A stretch of 64,000 bases of DNA from Zooshikella sp050749885 (lineage in GTDB: Bacteria; Pseudomonadota; Gammaproteobacteria; Pseudomonadales; Zooshikellaceae): positions 111,046 to 175,045 of the forward strand of contig NZ_JBOIUB010000012.1 of assembly GCF_050749885.1 (NCBI RefSeq), written 5' to 3'. This document shows, piece after piece, positions 47,021 through 55,302 of this stretch (positions within the stretch are counted from its first letter, which is position 1; every line of letters starts with the position of its first letter). The position numbers and the translations under genes were made by a program. The notes below the pieces were generated by a model. It was not told the origin of the DNA, made no database searches, and worked only from the letters and a program-made list of their open reading frames with translations.

Positions 47021-47131
47021 CTAAATTACTGATAATAAAAACAGCCAACACACTAACATACTTAACAGGGCTGAAATTAATACCCAATGTTTTCCTAACC
47101 AGCCATCCATTCGTTGAAAATTAACGCGCAT
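47021..47131 (-). CDS. 36-residue single-pass membrane protein, Fur-controlled
   Basis: A frame of 37 codons, too short for usual gene callers, runs from ATG 47131 to TAG 47021. It starts MRVNFQRMDGWLGKHW, followed by a membrane helix of about 20 residues (ISALLSMLVCWLFLL). GGGAGA lies four bases upstream, a strong ribosome site. Upstream is a TATAAT overlapping a Fur box (47150-47168). The gene is alone between the convergent CBS gene and a terminator. I do not recognise a family. The combination of promoter, operator, ribosome site and a well-formed hydrophobic helix makes a real gene likely. Confidence 0.6.
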   Translation of the reverse strand: MRVNFQRMDGWLGKHWVLISALLSMLVCWLFLLSVI

Positions 47132-47149
47132 AGCATCTCCCTACACACA

Positions 47150-47168
47150 AATGAGAATAATTCTCATT
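47150..47168 (-). promoter_or_regulatory. Fur box overlapping a -10 element
   Basis: AATGAGAATAATTCTCATT is a 19-base inverted repeat that contains TGAGAATAATTCTCA, a 7-1-7 match to the Fur consensus with one symmetrical change. On the minus strand TATAAT (47166-47171) runs into it, so bound Fur would block the promoter. The start codon of the 36-residue gene is 19 bases downstream. Confidence 0.75.
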
Positions 47169-47194
47169 ATACATTAATTTTCAGCACCTTCCAT

Positions 47195-47225
47195 AAAAAA
47201 GGCTGCTATGAATAGCAGCCTTTTT
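47195..47225. terminator. Intrinsic terminator of the ABC binding protein gene
   Basis: AAAAAGGCTGCTA pairs with TAGCAGCCTTTTT around TGAA. On the minus strand six T follow, so it ends transcripts of the amino-acid-binding protein gene and separates it from the Fur-controlled gene. It can work in both directions. Confidence 0.9.
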
Positions 47226-47241
47226 GAACACATACCGCAAA

Positions 47242-48018
47242 CTAGTCGCCGTAAATATCAAAATCAAAATATTTTTTCTGTACCTTATCGTAGGTACCGT
47301 CTTTTCTGATCTTTTCAATTGCAGCATTAAGCTTATCTTTCAAGTCTTTATCCCTTTTGCGAACAGCAACCCCCATACCCTCGCCAAACCATTTCTTGTC
47401 GGTAATCTTAGGGCCTACAAACTCATACTTATCTCCGCCTTCTTTTTTAAGAAAACCATCTTGTAAGGGGATTGAGTCACCCAAGATTAAGTCTAACCGC
47501 CCTGCTTTCATATCCAGATAAACTTCATCTTGTGTACTATATCGTTTGATATTAACTAACCCTTGGTATCTATCAGAGATATAACTATCAAAGGTACTGG
47601 AACGAAGTACACCAATTGTCTTACCTTTTAGGCTGTCTTCATTGATTTCAACATCACTGCCTTTCTTACGCAAAAAGCGAGCAGGTGTATGATAATACTT
47701 ATTGGTAAAATCCACTTTACGTTTACGTTCTTCAGTAATCGACATTGAGGCAATAATGGCATCATATTTCCTCGCCATCAGGGCAGGAATCATGCCATCC
47801 CAATCCTGGGGAACCAACACACATTTAGCTTTCATTGCCGCACACAGTGCATTTGCCATATCAATATCAAAGCCTACGATAGAACCGTCAGGTGCTGTTT
47901 CGCTAAATGGAGGAAATGCTCCTTCTACACCAAAGCGAACCGTTTTCCAGTCTTTAGCCACTGCTGCTGTTGATGCTACAGCAGACACCACAAAAGCTAA
48001 TGCGAGACGTTTTATCAT
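47242..48018 (-). CDS. Basic amino-acid ABC transporter binding protein (HisJ/ArgT-like)
   Basis: The 258-residue periplasmic protein has a signal peptide (cleavage near residue 21, AVA) and the family-3 solute-binding fold: VRFGVEGAFPPFSETAPDGSIVGFDIDMANALC (about 27-60), then DAIIASMSITEERKRKVDFTNKYY (about 85-108), with the conserved S-M-S-I-T and the arginine after it for the substrate carboxylate. Similar proteins bind lysine, arginine, ornithine or histidine. No permease or ATPase genes adjoin; it is an orphan and must share a membrane complex encoded elsewhere. Confidence 0.9.
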   Translation of the reverse strand: MIKRLALAFVVSAVASTAAVAKDWKTVRFGVEGAFPPFSETAPDGSIVGFDIDMANALCAAMKAKCVLVPQDWDGMIPALMARKYDAIIASMSITEERKRKVDFTNKYYHTPARFLRKKGSDVEINEDSLKGKTIGVLRSSTFDSYISDRYQGLVNIKRYSTQDEVYLDMKAGRLDLILGDSIPLQDGFLKKEGGDKYEFVGPKITDKKWFGEGMGVAVRKRDKDLKDKLNAAIEKIRKDGTYDKVQKKYFDFDIYGD

Positions 48019-48432
48019 TTTTTTACTCCCTTACTTCACCTATGTAACCGCAGGCCACGTCACTTTATAAAATTCAAAGGATTACCACATAAAACACGCT
48101 GTTCGTAGCCCTTTTATTATTCAACACGTCATACCTTTCTTTTGATGAGCTACAAAGACTTTAAATATCCCAATCAACGTGTCGTGGCTCCACTTTATAA
48201 AGCTCCTGCCTTTTATAAATGTATAAAAACAGTGATCTATAATCACTTAACAGCTTACCCTAGCATTCTTATAATAATTTGCAATATGCATTCACACAAA
48301 GCGGCAGCATCATCTCGGTTATCCGTTATTGTCCTTATTGTTTTCCGACCTATCCACGCGCAAACTAGTACAGCATTCACGCTCAACCAAAAACCAAAGC
48401 ATTAACCTGAGCGCAGTGAACAAGGGGTAACC
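48019..48432. other. Intergenic upstream of aspA, 414 bases
   Basis: The two flanking genes diverge, so both promoters lie here. I see no Crp, Fnr or riboswitch pattern that I trust. An 87-codon plus-strand frame inside has poor composition and is not annotated. Confidence 0.4.
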
Positions 48433-49878
48433 ATGCTGAACAATTCGCCAATTAGCAGTAATGTGAATACAGATCAGGTTCGTAAAGAAAAAGACTTACT
48501 TGGAGAAAAAGACGTACCCATCGATGCCTATTACGGCATTCAAACCCAACGGGCGATTGAAAACTTCCAAATTACAGGTGTCTCAATCAATCTCTTTCCA
48601 ACACTGGTAACAGCGCTGGCAATGGTTAAAAAAGCAGCCGCTAAAACCAATGCTGAGTTAAAACAACTCCCACAACATAAGACAGATGCTATTTGCCAAG
48701 CCTGTGATGAAGTAATGGCAGGAAAACTACATGAGCATTTCCTGGTCGATGTCATTCAAGGTGGTGCTGGCACCTCTACCAATATGAATGCCAATGAAGT
48801 CATCGCTAACCGTGCATTGGAAATTTTAGGACACAAAAAAGGCGAATATGAACATCTACACCCTAACAATGATGTCAATATGAGCCAGTCCACTAATGAT
48901 GTCTATCCAACAGCCGTACGTATGGCCATCATCCTGAAACATAGTGAGCTGGTGATAGCAGCACAACAATTACAACGAAGCTTACAAGAAAAAGGTGCTG
49001 AGTTTGCTGATGTCATAAAAATGGGACGGACTCAGTTACAGGATGCAGTCCCTATGACATTGGGACTGGAATTCAATGCCTATGCAACCACTATTGGTGA
49101 AGATGTTGAACGTATTAAATGGCTAGCCGATCTTTTCAAAGAAGTTAATTTAGGTGGGACGGCTATTGGTACAGGCATCAATGCTGATCAATCCTATGGA
49201 AAAATTGCCATTGAACACCTGTCACGCATTGCCTGTATCGATTTATGTCAGGCATCTGATTTGGTAGAGGCCACTTCAGATATGGGGGCTTTTGTTTTAT
49301 TTTCCAGCATGCTGAAACGCTTTGCGATTAAACTATCAAAAATATGCAACGATTTACGTTTACTCAGCAGCGGACCTACTGCGGGACTCAATGAAATAAA
49401 CCTACCACAAATGCAGCCTGGATCATCAATAATGCCAGGTAAAGTTAACCCAGTCATTCCAGAAGCGGTTAACCAGGTTGCTTATAATGTTATAGGAAAT
49501 GACCTTTGTGTGAGTATGGCAGCTGAAGCCGGTCAGCTCCAGCTCAATGTCATGGAGCCCGTCATTGCTTACAAAATACTTGAATCAATACAAGAACTGA
49601 CTAACGCAACCATCATGCTAAGTGAAAAGTGCATTAAAGGTATAACGGCTAACAAAGAGCGCTGCCGAGACTACGTAGACAACAGTATTGGTATTGTGAC
49701 GGCGTTAAATCCTTATATTGGCTATGAAAATGCTAGTCGAATTGCCAAGCAAGCACTGGCAACAGGTAAACGAGTTGTTGATTTGGTGAAAGAAGAAGGG
49801 CTCATGGCAGAAGAACAGTTAGCAGAAGTTCTCAAGCCTGAAAATATGCTTTCTCCTCATAATTTGCTAAAAAACTAA
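48433..49878 (+). CDS. aspA: Aspartate ammonia-lyase
   Basis: The 481-residue protein belongs to the fumarase/aspartase superfamily and is closest to aspartase, which converts L-aspartate to fumarate and ammonia. Seen are an N-terminal RKEKDLLGEKDVPIDAYYG, VIQGGAGTSTNMNANEVIANRA (about 108-129), the NDVNMSQSTNDVYPTA motif (about 144-159), and the flexible SS-loop GSSIMPGKVNPVIPE (about 332-346) with the catalytic serine. AAGGGG upstream of the ATG is a good ribosome site. It sits between an amino-acid-binding protein and an eIF2B-like gene and fits amino-acid use by this organism. Confidence 0.93.
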   Translation: MLNNSPISSNVNTDQVRKEKDLLGEKDVPIDAYYGIQTQRAIENFQITGVSINLFPTLVTALAMVKKAAAKTNAELKQLPQHKTDAICQACDEVMAGKLHEHFLVDVIQGGAGTSTNMNANEVIANRALEILGHKKGEYEHLHPNNDVNMSQSTNDVYPTAVRMAIILKHSELVIAAQQLQRSLQEKGAEFADVIKMGRTQLQDAVPMTLGLEFNAYATTIGEDVERIKWLADLFKEVNLGGTAIGTGINADQSYGKIAIEHLSRIACIDLCQASDLVEATSDMGAFVLFSSMLKRFAIKLSKICNDLRLLSSGPTAGLNEINLPQMQPGSSIMPGKVNPVIPEAVNQVAYNVIGNDLCVSMAAEAGQLQLNVMEPVIAYKILESIQELTNATIMLSEKCIKGITANKERCRDYVDNSIGIVTALNPYIGYENASRIAKQALATGKRVVDLVKEEGLMAEEQLAEVLKPENMLSPHNLLKN

Positions 49879-49959
49879 CACTCACTTAATAACCTAATTG
49901 CTAGCCAGAAATAAATCAGAAAGGGATTATCTCATCTCTTTCTGTCTCTGGCCCCATTT

Positions 49960-50835
49960 CTAGTATTCCGATAAGTTCAAGTCTTTTTCAGTCACAATAT
50001 CTGTTATAAATTCAGCAGGTACTACTTCAAAATACTGGTTCAGGATGTCTACTCCAGGTAATTGAGGCAGTTCCAGCTCCTCGGGGGCATGTTGCTCTAA
50101 AGTCAACGCTTCTGCAGTAAATGCCTGCCGCTTAAAGCTTTCACAAACCACATAGACAGGTTTTTGATACTCTTTAGCAGCAAGTGCTAATAAGAAGCTA
50201 CCACTTTTATTAACAACACTGCCATCGGCTAGAATACAATCAGCACCTAAAACAACTGCATGAACTTTTGGCATCACAATTCCTACTTGAGCATCAGTAA
50301 TGTAAGTACATGGAATCCCTAGCGCTGATGCGTAAGCAGCTAAACGCTTCCCTTCATTGCCTGGCCTGGACTCAGTACAAATAATGCGGTAGTTATCTCT
50401 TGATAATTGCGATAGCAGTTCTTTGATCGTTGAGCTGTAGCTATGTGTTAACAAACATCCTGACCGCGGTAAAATCGTTTGTAATAACTCAACAGCTTCC
50501 TGAACTGCATTATGAGAGCAGTCTACCAACTCTAGTGCCACAGCAGAAGCATCGCGTAAATCTTCCATCGACATGACACGTTCCTGCCAACATCCAATTA
50601 AACCTGCTATTGCGCCCATACATGGACGAATAGACTTTAAATGGTTTACCAACTCAGACACTTTCTGCTGAGCAAGCTGTTTATTAGATAAGCTGTCAGC
50701 AAGACAACAAAAGTCTGCTAGTGCCATCAGGGTTTGACGTGCTATTTGGCTTGCACCATCAGTCAGGTTTGAGCTGATTTCCTGACAAATCTGTTCAGCA
50801 AGTTGCTGCAAATCACCTTCGGTTGGTAAACTCAT
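49960..50835 (-). CDS. eIF2B alpha/beta/delta-family protein (R15P isomerase-like)
   Basis: The 291-residue protein matches the eIF2B-related family that includes archaeal ribose-1,5-bisphosphate isomerase and methylthioribose-1-phosphate isomerase. The C-terminal Rossmann-like part shows ICTESRPGNEGKRLAAYASALGIPCTYITDAQVG (about 150-183) and VLGADCILADGSVVNKSGSFLLALAAK (about 191-217), with the G-A-D and N-K-x-G-S residues of the active site. It lacks the N-terminal Y-R-C-x-x motif of MtnA. In bacteria its substrate is unknown. It is a single gene, convergent with aspA. Confidence 0.85.
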   Translation of the reverse strand: MSLPTEGDLQQLAEQICQEISSNLTDGASQIARQTLMALADFCCLADSLSNKQLAQQKVSELVNHLKSIRPCMGAIAGLIGCWQERVMSMEDLRDASAVALELVDCSHNAVQEAVELLQTILPRSGCLLTHSYSSTIKELLSQLSRDNYRIICTESRPGNEGKRLAAYASALGIPCTYITDAQVGIVMPKVHAVVLGADCILADGSVVNKSGSFLLALAAKEYQKPVYVVCESFKRQAFTAEALTLEQHAPEELELPQLPGVDILNQYFEVVPAEFITDIVTEKDLNLSEY

Positions 50836-51022
50836 AGCTCAATTCCTATCCAACAATACTGACCCTATAAGTAATTATCGTAAGCCTGACGGTAATTGCT
50901 CGTATTTAGTGCTTAGTGGTACACCTCCTAGAATAATCATTAATAGACGTGCTAAATGGTCTTCGTCTCAACGCTAATAAAATGAGGGTCTGCTCACAGT
51001 CCCTGGCAAGGAAAAGGTATGA

Positions 51023-52873
51023 ATGGATAAGCCCGCTTCGCTAGCTACACATACAATTAATCACTGCATACCCCAGACCTCTGCAGCTTCAGATCAGTTT
51101 TTCCCATCAACGACTGATCATCAGTCTCATCAACTCTATCGTAAGCTGTTCAGTGTTATAGCGATCATGTGCTGTATTGTGGTAGTTATGGAGGTTATCA
51201 CTATTACCACTCTGCGTAGCATTGTGATTGATGAGCAAAAACAGCACTTACGAAATATGCTCAAATCACAAGCAATGCTTCTTGAGCAGATTGTCTCTTC
51301 TTCTCCAGAATCACAACAACCACAAGCTAATGAAGAAAATGGACACCCCCATGCCGAAAAAGCCATTCTTGCTGTTCAACAAACGTTCAATCAATTACGT
51401 GAAGGTGAGCAAATATTCCTCCTTGAGCAAACCAACAAGCAGGAATTACGCTACTTTAGTGGTGAAACACTCTCACCCGCCCTTGCCACAGGTATTCAAC
51501 GGCTAATTCAAAATCGCTTACAAACAACTCAAATTACTGATAACAATAAACAATACATTATCAGCTACCTACCACTACCGCAGCATGATTTAAGCTTAGT
51601 TGGTCTCATTGACTTAAGTGATTTGACTAAATCTTTTCTACAAGCAAGTTTGTTACTTGGTGTCTTAACCGTAGTATTATTGGTTCTTGGCGTTAGACTG
51701 TACCAACGACGCCTCAATGCCATCATGCAGAGACTGCATAATAATGAGCAAAAATTCCGTATCTTATTTCACTCATCCAGCCAAGGGGTTATCGTCTCCG
51801 ATAAGCATCATACAATCCTTGAATGTAATGAGTCCTCCAGTCATATCTTTCGTGCCGAACGTGATGAGCTTATAGGCAAGTCGCTATTAAATTTTAGTGC
51901 CCCTCAACAGCCTACGGGTGAATCGTCCTCAGTAGCATTGAAACGCTATTGTGATGCAGCTGCATCAGATAATGCTCAACAGTTTGTCTGGCGAGCCGCA
52001 CGTGGAGACAGCCAGCTTATACTTGATGTTTATTGGAAAGCACTGTCACTCAATGCCGAACAAGAATGTGTTTTTATTGCCACCATTCGCGATATTACTG
52101 ATGAGTTCTTAATACAACAGCAACTTGAAGAAAAAGACCATCAACTCCAGCTACAACGAGAAAAACTTATGGCGGCCAGTCGCTTAAGTACCATGGGTGA
52201 AATGGCCGCCGGCATCGCTCACGAAATCAATCAGCCGCTCGCAGCTATTAGCAGTTATGCCCAAGCGTGTCAGCGTTTGCTCCACCAGAATGCTCACCAG
52301 CCTCCTAATCCACAAGTGGTAGAATGCCTTACCAAAATCACCTCGCAAACAGAACGTGCAAGTCAAGTTATTAGTCACTTAAGGGGTTTTATTGGTAAAG
52401 CAGCTACCAATACACATGTGGTCAGTTGTAATCAATTGGTTACTGAAACCATCAGCCTTGCGCAACTTGATTGTGGACACCGAAGAATTCCCCTACACTT
52501 GCATTTAAGTAAAACTAGCCCTCAGCTTAAGGTTGACCCTATACTATTACAGCAAGCATTACTGAATTTAATACATAATGCTGTTGAAGCCATGGCGGAT
52601 ACAACTGATTTTTCTACAGGCATAACCATCAGTACTCACCAACTGTCGCCTGATTGGGTAGAGATTTCGGTACAAGACACAGGTCGTGGTTTACCCAAGG
52701 GTGGTGAAGATCACTTATTTAATCCATTTTTTTCAACTAAAAGCAATGGATTAGGAATTGGTCTCACAATTAGCCACTCGATTATTTCTTCACACGGTGG
52801 CAAACTTAGTTACAAAGCTAACCCCAATGGCGGGGCAACATTTTTTATCACTTTGCCAACGTTTGAGCATTAA
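51023..52873 (+). CDS. PAS-domain sensor histidine kinase, FixL/TtrS-like
   Basis: The 616-residue protein has two membrane helices (about 40-62 and 208-227) around a periplasmic domain of 145 residues, a PAS domain (about 240-365, RILFHSSSQGVIVSDKHHTILECNESS), HisKA with GEMAAGIAHEINQPLAAISSYAQ (about 388-410, phosphorylated His in A-H-E-I-N-Q-P) and HATPase with LLNLIHNAVEAMAD, DTGRGLP and GLGIGLTIS. The A-H-E-I-N-Q-P-L box marks the FixL/DctB-type HPK4 family. The next gene, a FixJ-type regulator, begins 17 bases downstream, so the two form a two-component pair. The PAS domain shows no clear haem histidine, so oxygen sensing is not assumed. Confidence 0.93.
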   Translation: MDKPASLATHTINHCIPQTSAASDQFFPSTTDHQSHQLYRKLFSVIAIMCCIVVVMEVITITTLRSIVIDEQKQHLRNMLKSQAMLLEQIVSSSPESQQPQANEENGHPHAEKAILAVQQTFNQLREGEQIFLLEQTNKQELRYFSGETLSPALATGIQRLIQNRLQTTQITDNNKQYIISYLPLPQHDLSLVGLIDLSDLTKSFLQASLLLGVLTVVLLVLGVRLYQRRLNAIMQRLHNNEQKFRILFHSSSQGVIVSDKHHTILECNESSSHIFRAERDELIGKSLLNFSAPQQPTGESSSVALKRYCDAAASDNAQQFVWRAARGDSQLILDVYWKALSLNAEQECVFIATIRDITDEFLIQQQLEEKDHQLQLQREKLMAASRLSTMGEMAAGIAHEINQPLAAISSYAQACQRLLHQNAHQPPNPQVVECLTKITSQTERASQVISHLRGFIGKAATNTHVVSCNQLVTETISLAQLDCGHRRIPLHLHLSKTSPQLKVDPILLQQALLNLIHNAVEAMADTTDFSTGITISTHQLSPDWVEISVQDTGRGLPKGGEDHLFNPFFSTKSNGLGIGLTISHSIISSHGGKLSYKANPNGGATFFITLPTFEH

Positions 52874-52889
52874 TTCGATCGGAGAGAAT

Positions 52890-53513
52890 ATGCAAGAGCA
52901 GGAACCCACTGTTTTTATTATTGATGATGATGAGGCTGTTAGAGACTCATTAAAACTGTTGATGCAATCAGTGGGGCAACGTGTTGAAGTGTTTGCATCC
53001 CCAGCTGAATTTCTTGCTTCCTATGACGAAAATAGACCAGGCTGCATTGTACTTGATATTCGTATGCCTGGTATGAGCGGCTTAGAGCTACAAAGCAAGT
53101 TAAATGAAATGCACTGTATACTGCCCATCATCTTTATTACCGGCCATGGCGATGTACAAATGGCTGTTCAAGCTATCAAAGATGGCGCAATGAACTTTAT
53201 TCAAAAACCTTTTCGAGACCAAGAGCTTCTTGATCTGATTAATGATGGTCTTAAGCTGGACAGTGAGCAGCGTAAAGAGTTACTGGAACACAAAGAAATC
53301 TTAAAGCGACTTGCTACATTGACTGAGCGTGAGCGAGAAGTACTTAAGCATGTTGTTGAAGGAAAAGCCAATAAGGTAATTGCCGCAGATATCAACTTAA
53401 GTCAACGCACAGTTGAGATCCACCGCTCACGGGTGATGGAAAAAATGGGCACAAAATCCCTTGCTCATTTAGTGCGCCAGGTGATGCAAGTTAAAGATCA
53501 GGTTGAGCTATAA
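52890..53513 (+). CDS. FixJ-family response regulator
   Basis: I use ATG 52890, which has GGAGAG six bases upstream; an extra 44 codons upstream overlap the kinase gene in another frame and are not used. The 207-residue protein has a receiver (FIIDDDEAVRDSL at the start, phosphorylated Asp in VLDIRMPGMSG, about residue 58, and Lys in FIQKPF) and a LuxR-type HTH (LTEREREVLKHVVEGKANKVIAADINLSQRTVEIHRSRVMEKMG, about 143-186). The pair with the upstream kinase resembles FixLJ or TtrSR. Target genes unknown. Confidence 0.93.
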   Translation: MQEQEPTVFIIDDDEAVRDSLKLLMQSVGQRVEVFASPAEFLASYDENRPGCIVLDIRMPGMSGLELQSKLNEMHCILPIIFITGHGDVQMAVQAIKDGAMNFIQKPFRDQELLDLINDGLKLDSEQRKELLEHKEILKRLATLTEREREVLKHVVEGKANKVIAADINLSQRTVEIHRSRVMEKMGTKSLAHLVRQVMQVKDQVEL

Positions 53514-53550
53514 ACCACCACACCTGACCACCCTCCAAGAGTTATTCAAA

Positions 53551-53580
53551 AAGGGTACCTGCACTTATTTTGGTACCCTT
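53551..53580. terminator. Terminator-like hairpin after the FixJ-like gene
   Basis: AAGGGTACC (53551-53559) pairs with GGTACCCTT (53572-53580) across a 12-base loop. No T run follows on the plus strand, so it may need Rho or act as an RNA-stabilising hairpin. Confidence 0.55.
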
Positions 53581-53811
53581 CCACAAATTACCTGTTAGGT
53601 AAATCCCGAATATGAGCCAGTAAAATTACAGATTTTGTACTTAAGGCTCACCCCATAGACTTAGCATCATAAAGGGTTATATTACAGTAACCAGTTAAGG
53701 TGAATTTTAAAGGTGTTAACGCTCAATAGCTTTCCAGGTTATTGCACTTACCCTTAAAAATCTCACAAAATAATGACCTAAAACATATTTTATGCCTGAT
53801 GCAATAGCTTT

Positions 53812-54204
53812 ATGAATGTGGCAATGTCGTACAACAAATCTGTTTTTATTCTTAATAATGACAGACACACATTAAATACTATTTCTGAAGTCTGTCAGCG
53901 TCTTAATATTGAGACAAAGACTCTGGGCTCTGGAGCACAGTTACTGGCTCAGCTAGATCATGAAGCACCACTGTGTATTTTTAGTACCGCCAAATTAGCG
54001 GATATGGATAGCACCGCCTTGCTTCAACACATTCAACAGTTAAATGATGAGTTACCAGTGTTAATGGTTGGCCAATCTGGAGATGTTCACTGTGCCGTTA
54101 ATGCCATAAAACAAGGGGCACTGGACTTTTTCACCCTACCTGTTAACAGCCGCCGTATCCAAGTTATTCTGCAAACGCTACTCGCCAAAGATTACGAACA
54201 GTAA
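53812..54204 (+). CDS. Pseudo-receiver related to FixJ-type receivers
   Basis: The 130-residue protein is a stand-alone receiver domain that aligns with the receiver of the FixJ-like protein encoded just upstream (shared VFI, GDV-AV-AIK-GA and the proline in loop 5). The residues needed for phosphorylation have been lost: the acidic triplet DDD is LNND, the phosphorylated aspartate is Thr59 (CIFST for CIVLD), the conserved threonine is Gly87 and the lysine is Leu109. It should not take phosphate. It could bind the kinase or the regulator as an inhibitor or scaffold. The start is ATG 53812, or ATG 53824. Confidence 0.8.
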   Translation: MNVAMSYNKSVFILNNDRHTLNTISEVCQRLNIETKTLGSGAQLLAQLDHEAPLCIFSTAKLADMDSTALLQHIQQLNDELPVLMVGQSGDVHCAVNAIKQGALDFFTLPVNSRRIQVILQTLLAKDYEQ

Positions 54205-54382
54205 TGTAAGTTTATACCTTTAAACACAATAACCCCTACCATTACTTTTTGGTCCAATCTCAACAAAAATGCCAGTTAAAACTTCACATACTCTAGTGCT
54301 ATTGCCACCATTAGATAGCATTCTCTGAGCGTATAATATATATATTGACTATCCGACAAAGTCTCAACGCAATGGGTTTTCT

Positions 54383-55216
54383 ATGACAAAACTCCGTGAA
54401 AAACACCATGAGTTCCGTATAAAGATATATGAAGTTATCTTTGGAACAGATACTCCAGCAGGCAGGTACTTTGATATAGCCCTTATCTACGCCATCCTGC
54501 TAAGTGTTGTGGCCGTCATTCTAGACTCTGTTGAATCTATCTCTAAAGAATACAAGTTTACGTTCCAAACCATTGAATGGCTTTTTACAGTCTTATTCAC
54601 CATTGAGTACATGATTAGGCTTTATTGTTGCCCAAAACCCTGGCGATACGCACGAAGTTTCTATGGCCTAGTTGACTTACTCTCAGTGCTACCAAGTTAT
54701 TTCGCTTTATTTATTACTCAAGCCAACTTTTTAATTATTATTCGTCTATTTCGAGTACTCCGTATTTTTCGGATATTAAAGCTGATGCGCTACTTAGGGG
54801 AAGCCAATACATTAATGCGCTCTATTTTACTTTCCCGCCGCAAAATTTTTGTATTTTTAATTTCAGTCATGGTGTTAGTCACTATTTTCGGATCTATGAT
54901 GTATTTAATCGAAGGTCCCGCCAATGGCTTTACCAGTATTCCAAAAAGTATTTATTGGTCTATTGTAACGATTACCACGGTAGGCTACGGCGACATTACA
55001 CCTCAAACCATCTTAGGGCAGATATTATCATCACTCATTATGATCACAGGTTACGCTATTATTGCAGTACCCACAGGCATTATAACTGCAGAATTAGCCG
55101 TAGAACTAAAACGTGAAAAAGTCATTCATGGCTGTCATAACTGTGGTCGGGCAGGACATGACCGCGATGCACTTCACTGTAAGTTTTGTGGTGCAAAACT
55201 CATTACTCATAAATAA
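54383..55216 (+). CDS. Voltage-gated-type potassium channel with C-terminal zinc ribbon
   Basis: The 277-residue protein has six membrane segments of the Kv type: an S4-like helix RLFRVLRIFRILKLMRY (about 121-137) with arginines every third residue, and the selectivity filter TVGYGD (199-204). A cytosolic C-terminus ends in a zinc-ribbon motif with C251, C254, C266 and C269 (CHNCGRAGHDRDALHCKFCG). Such bacterial channels form tetramers in the inner membrane. The zinc ribbon is not part of the core channel and may sense redox or zinc. It is a single gene with a terminator. Confidence 0.92.
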   Translation: MTKLREKHHEFRIKIYEVIFGTDTPAGRYFDIALIYAILLSVVAVILDSVESISKEYKFTFQTIEWLFTVLFTIEYMIRLYCCPKPWRYARSFYGLVDLLSVLPSYFALFITQANFLIIIRLFRVLRIFRILKLMRYLGEANTLMRSILLSRRKIFVFLISVMVLVTIFGSMMYLIEGPANGFTSIPKSIYWSIVTITTVGYGDITPQTILGQILSSLIMITGYAIIAVPTGIITAELAVELKREKVIHGCHNCGRAGHDRDALHCKFCGAKLITHK

Positions 55217-55230
55217 AACAGTTAAAGTAT

Positions 55231-55261
55231 AAAGCCTCATATAAGGACTATATGAGGCTTT
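55231..55261. terminator. Bidirectional terminator between channel gene and purU
   Basis: AAAGCCTCATATA (55231-55243) pairs perfectly with TATATGAGGCTTT (55249-55261) around AGGAC. It sits between convergent genes and has A and T tracts at both ends. Confidence 0.88.
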
Positions 55262-55302
55262 ATGGCTATATTTTTACTCGGAAAATTTGAGCCGGATATA
55301 GA

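Noticed and set aside
48142..48405. 87-codon frame upstream of aspA
   Set aside because: Composition is unlike the neighbouring genes, there is no ribosome site and it occupies the promoter region of aspA.
52758..52889. Longer N-terminus for the FixJ-like regulator
   Set aside because: It overlaps the kinase gene in another frame, while ATG 52890 has GGAGAG at proper distance and begins a normal receiver.
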